Of a stretch of 64,000 nucleotides of DNA, positions 62,146 through 64,000 are shown piece after piece. The notes under the pieces were generated by a model. The model made no database searches and was not told the DNA's origin. It saw only the letters and a list, made by a program, of their open reading frames with translations. Each line of letters opens with the position of its first letter. Position 1 is the first letter of the stretch. The position numbers and the translations under genes are program-made. The stretch comes from Bacillus renqingensis. Its GTDB lineage: Bacteria > Bacillota > Bacilli > Bacillales > Cytobacillaceae. The stretch spans positions 310,001-374,000 of the forward strand of contig NZ_JADDIU010000002.1 of assembly GCF_016464375.1 (NCBI RefSeq), in the 5' to 3' direction.

Positions 62146-62187
62146 AACACGAATAATTAAATAAAGTTGTACATAATTGTTCGTACA
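62146..62187. promoter_or_regulatory. PurR-type operator at guaC
   Basis: On the - strand CGAAC (within TACGAACAATT) and an inverted ATTCG (within AATTATTCGTG) are separated by 24 bases, which fits two inverted PurBoxes. The second has one mismatch. guaC (yumD) of B. subtilis is known to be in the PurR regulon. The site lies between the predicted promoter and the gene. Confidence 0.5.
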
Positions 62188-62193
62188 TTTGTT

Positions 62194-62222
62194 AATTTAC
62201 CTTATTTTTATCAGTATGTCAA
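62194..62222 (-). promoter_or_regulatory. predicted sigma-A promoter of guaC
   Basis: TTGACA followed after exactly 17 bases by TAAATT on the - strand, 60-90 bases upstream of the start. Confidence 0.65.
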
Positions 62223-62263
62223 AATATTTTCATAAATATGTGTAAATAAGCTTAGGATTACAA

Positions 62264-62347
62264 ATGGATCGAACAGTGAAACAGCGTGTTCCAGCCAAAA
62301 GAAAAAGAATGAAGCTGGAGGAAATTGGAGAACCTAGGAGGAAATGA
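62264..62347 (+). CDS. possible 27-residue basic peptide
   Basis: ATG after TTAGGATTACAA, product MDRTVKQRVPAKRKRMKLEE and a basic end (PRRK). The gene runs up to the ribosome region of the next small ORF. Coding status is uncertain; it is short and lacks a strong Shine-Dalgarno. Confidence 0.3.
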   Translation: MDRTVKQRVPAKRKRMKLEEIGEPRRK

Positions 62348-62377
62348 GGCTGATGAAAAGAGGAGGTAAATCTTCCG

Positions 62378-62566
62378 ATGAATGAACCCTTTGAATATCC
62401 AGAAATATTATACAATGAAGTTTTATTTTACCTTGAAACAAAATGGAATCGCCGCCTAAACGACCATGAGCGCCATATACTAATAGAAGGTTACCGCTTC
62501 GGAAGAATGATTGAAGCGGAAAATGAGGCAAACGGAAATGGTGCCAAGGGACGATTTTTTAACTAA
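62378..62566 (+). CDS. small conserved-looking protein, 62 residues
   Basis: GAGGAGG lies upstream of the ATG. The acidic-helical product starts MNEPFEYPEILYNEVLFYLE and continues RRLNDHERHILIEGYRFGRM. It has a balanced, globular composition, unlike random ORFs. No signal peptide, no membrane segment. Function unknown. Confidence 0.6.
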   Translation: MNEPFEYPEILYNEVLFYLETKWNRRLNDHERHILIEGYRFGRMIEAENEANGNGAKGRFFN

Positions 62567-62723
62567 TTTTTACCATCTATGATGTAGTATATTCAAACTA
62601 GTTTTCATTATTTAAATATTATATAATTAGGATATAAGACCATTTGTAATCGATAACGGTAATTTCAGATAAAGCTTCACGCCCTATGTGGATCATTCTT
62701 TCTATTTTACTGGAGGCTATCTT

Positions 62724-63290
62724 GTGAGCACAAAACAACAAAAACATAATGTATTCCAACGACTTGGTCGTGCTTTTAAGTTAAATTTCTTGAAACTTCT
62801 TCGCTCTCCAGGAGGAGCCAAAAAGGTAGCTTTGGGCTTTGCCCTTGGTTTCGGCTTAGAGATGTTAGTGATTTCAACCGCATCGCTTATCTATATTTTA
62901 TTTGTCCCCATTGTCCGTTTGTCTAAAGGGTCATTACCTGCCTCAATCATTGGGAATGTTATCGGAAAATTAACATTTTTGCCTGTGCTACTGCTTCCAT
63001 TTGCCAAGGCTATAGGGAAAACCATTTTTCCAATGGAAGTCACACACGGGCACCATACAGCATTTTCTTTTCCCAACTTGCTTCATGGTGATTTCCATAG
63101 CATAGTCGCTCTTCTCCATGGCGGCATCCACGCTTTAATTGGAATGACCCTATTTGGCATCGTCCTTGGAGTCATTTCATACTTTGTAGTACACTACCTC
63201 TATGAAAAGGAAATAGCGAATAGACTAAAAAGAAGACGACGAAAACATGAAAATAACTTCAGTAGAAAAAAGGTGCCAGGCACCATGTGA
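62724..63290 (+). CDS. DUF2062 membrane protein
   Basis: Membrane protein of 188 residues with a GTG start after GGAGG (an in-frame GTG at 62688 overlaps non-conserved sequence). FLKLLRSPGGAKKVALGFALG near the start, the helix around LVISTASLIYILFVPIVRLS and IGNVIGKLTFLPVLLLPF are typical of DUF2062. About three hydrophobic segments. The last residues (VPGTM) and the stop codon come from palindromic repeat copy 3. Confidence 0.8.
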   Translation: MSTKQQKHNVFQRLGRAFKLNFLKLLRSPGGAKKVALGFALGFGLEMLVISTASLIYILFVPIVRLSKGSLPASIIGNVIGKLTFLPVLLLPFAKAIGKTIFPMEVTHGHHTAFSFPNLLHGDFHSIVALLHGGIHALIGMTLFGIVLGVISYFVVHYLYEKEIANRLKRRRRKHENNFSRKKVPGTM

Positions 63291-63318
63291 AAATTTCACA
63301 TAGTGCCTGACACCTTTT
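63269..63318. repeat. palindromic repeat copy 3, shared by two convergent genes
   Basis: Arms of 25 bases, touching each other, with two mismatches (core GGTGCCAGGCACCATGTGA and the other arm ACATAGTGCCTGACACC). It supplies the stop codons and the last residues of both convergent genes: VPGTM for the DUF2062 protein and VSGTM for the hemerythrin. Confidence 0.9.
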
Positions 63319-63817
63319 GATTTACGATTTTTTTCTCCTCGTTTGTAAACATCCGTTCTGCCATTGGGTATAGTACTTGTTCTTCTTTTGTAAAATGGTT
63401 GATTAATGTGTGATAAGCGTTTTCGATTAAAGTGGCATTTTCAATTTTTTCATCGATAGGGAATTTTGTTCTGCTTTCTACATTTTTTAAAAATTCGTTG
63501 ATATAGCCGTGTGCTTGCTCATGCTCATATTCCATCACAGCGATAGGACCGCCGTTTTTTCCAAGATAAACTTCCATCATTCGGAACAAAATATCTTCTT
63601 CTCGTTCAGAATGATAGTCAAGGTTGGTTGCAAACGCCTTTACCTCCTGAACCAATTGTTCAAAAGATGCCTGCTGTTCTTCTTCCACTTTCTTACATAA
63701 GGAATTTAGGTTTTCTAAACTATTCCGCAATGGGATATGTTCACTGACCAATTTATTCAGCCCTTCTGAAAGTGTAATAGGATCACTGCCAAACATTCCG
63801 CTATGACATCCTTGCAT
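63296..63817 (-). CDS. hemerythrin domain (HHE) protein
   Basis: Di-iron hemerythrin-like protein of 173 residues. Iron-ligand histidines are in SEHIPLRNSL near residue 27, YHSEREEDILF near residue 73, EYEHEQAHGYI near residue 97 and NHFTKEEQVLYPMAE near residue 145. It likely binds oxygen or nitric oxide, or guards iron-sulfur clusters (RIC/YtfE-like but without the N-terminal ScdA domain). The last residues come from the palindromic repeat. An FNR-like site lies upstream. Confidence 0.85.
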   Translation of the reverse strand: MQGCHSGMFGSDPITLSEGLNKLVSEHIPLRNSLENLNSLCKKVEEEQQASFEQLVQEVKAFATNLDYHSEREEDILFRMMEVYLGKNGGPIAVMEYEHEQAHGYINEFLKNVESRTKFPIDEKIENATLIENAYHTLINHFTKEEQVLYPMAERMFTNEEKKIVNQKVSGTM

Positions 63818-63877
63818 AAAAAATAACCCCTTTCCAACATTGTTACCATTAGTATATAAAAACTAATCTCTTATTAT

Positions 63878-63893
63878 TGTGAGATAAATCACT
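63878..63893. promoter_or_regulatory. FNR-like site upstream of the hemerythrin gene
   Basis: TGTGAGATAAATCACT matches TGTGA-N6-TCACA at nine of ten defined bases. It lies 60 bases upstream of the start codon, as expected for activation or repression in low oxygen. Confidence 0.5.
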
Positions 63894-63942
63894 TCTGTTA
63901 GTATGAAAAATGTTTTTAAGTAAGACTGGAATTTTAGAATAT

Positions 63943-63984
63943 TGTGTTATATAATGATGTTAATTTAGTGAATGTGTTATATAA
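63943..63984. repeat. two direct copies of TGTGTTATATAA near the window end
   Basis: Identical 12-base units at 63943 and 63973, 30 bases apart (about three helical turns). The second contains the palindrome TGTTATATAACA. It lies before a ribosome-site-like AAAAAAGG at the window edge, so it is probably an operator pair for the next gene, which is outside the window. Confidence 0.4.
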
Positions 63985-64000
63985 CAAAATTTAAAAAAGG

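Overview
The window looks like chromosomal DNA from a low-to-moderate GC, Gram-positive member of the Bacillaceae (Bacillus/Neobacillus type). The support is strong AGGAGG ribosome sites with many TTG/GTG starts (and one CTG), a THI-box (TPP) riboswitch in front of tenI-thiO-thiS-thiG-thiF, a quinol oxidase qoxABCD operon, CcpA-type cre sites, a PurR-type operator at guaC and intergenic hairpin repeats of a Bacillaceae style. It is a catabolic, transport-rich region. There is no prophage, no CRISPR array and no rRNA or tRNA gene.

Layout. (1) 1-7.4 kb: a fatty/keto-acid operon on the + strand (3-hydroxyacyl-CoA dehydrogenase cut by the window edge, CoA-transferase A and B, enoyl-CoA hydratase, acyl-CoA dehydrogenase, thiolase). 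It continues into a D-2-hydroxyacid dehydrogenase and a tartrate/D-malate-type dehydrogenase. (2) 7.4-21.3 kb: an amino-acid/amine catabolic region. It has two paralogous CdaR/PucR-like regulators, a DadA-type FAD oxidase, an Asp/Glu-racemase-family protein, the MetP/MetS importer (MetS is only 32 codons), an ornithine-cyclodeaminase-family enzyme, an amino-acid ABC permease plus ATPase without a binding protein, a Rieske oxygenase, an APC permease and a flavin amine oxidase. (3) 21.3-24.8 kb: decayed DNA (reverse-transcriptase scrap, repeats) and the remains of a molybdenum-hydroxylase locus: CoxG, the tail of the large subunit, XdhC and a MobA-like transferase. (4) 25-28 kb: a CaiB-type CoA-transferase, an acyl-CoA dehydrogenase and a DUF3870 protein.

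(5) 28.4-33.6 kb: qoxABCD behind an FNR/Rex-type palindrome, a small membrane protein and a ZIP metal transporter. (6) 33.7-35.6 kb: two gene remnants (beta-propeller, GNAT), an epimerase and DUF2200. (7) 36-44 kb: a CitA/CitB-type two-component system, a tripartite tricarboxylate transporter tctCBA with a perfect cre site, then prpD and prpB without a nearby citrate-synthase-type prpC. This suggests uptake and breakdown of a tricarboxylate such as 2-methylcitrate. (8) 44-52 kb: methionine aminopeptidase, a HAD hydrolase, BrnQ, an FMN reductase, a LysR regulator with cidAB, two tiny genes and a luciferase-like oxidoreductase. (9) 52-56 kb: a hairpin-rich repeat, the TPP riboswitch and five thiamine genes, without tenA or thiD. 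(10) 56-64 kb: a VWA lipoprotein, membrane proteins, a BASS symporter, a PP-loop ATPase, a LysM/SleB hydrolase, GMP reductase, a DUF2062 protein and a hemerythrin.

The most unusual structural feature is a palindrome of about 45 bp present three times (38.3, 41.6 and 63.3 kb). It acts as a hairpin and also supplies the last codons and the stop codon of three genes. Two copies bracket the tctCBA module. The best functional leads are the orphan amine-catabolic gene set (region 2) and the prpC-less tricarboxylate module (region 7).
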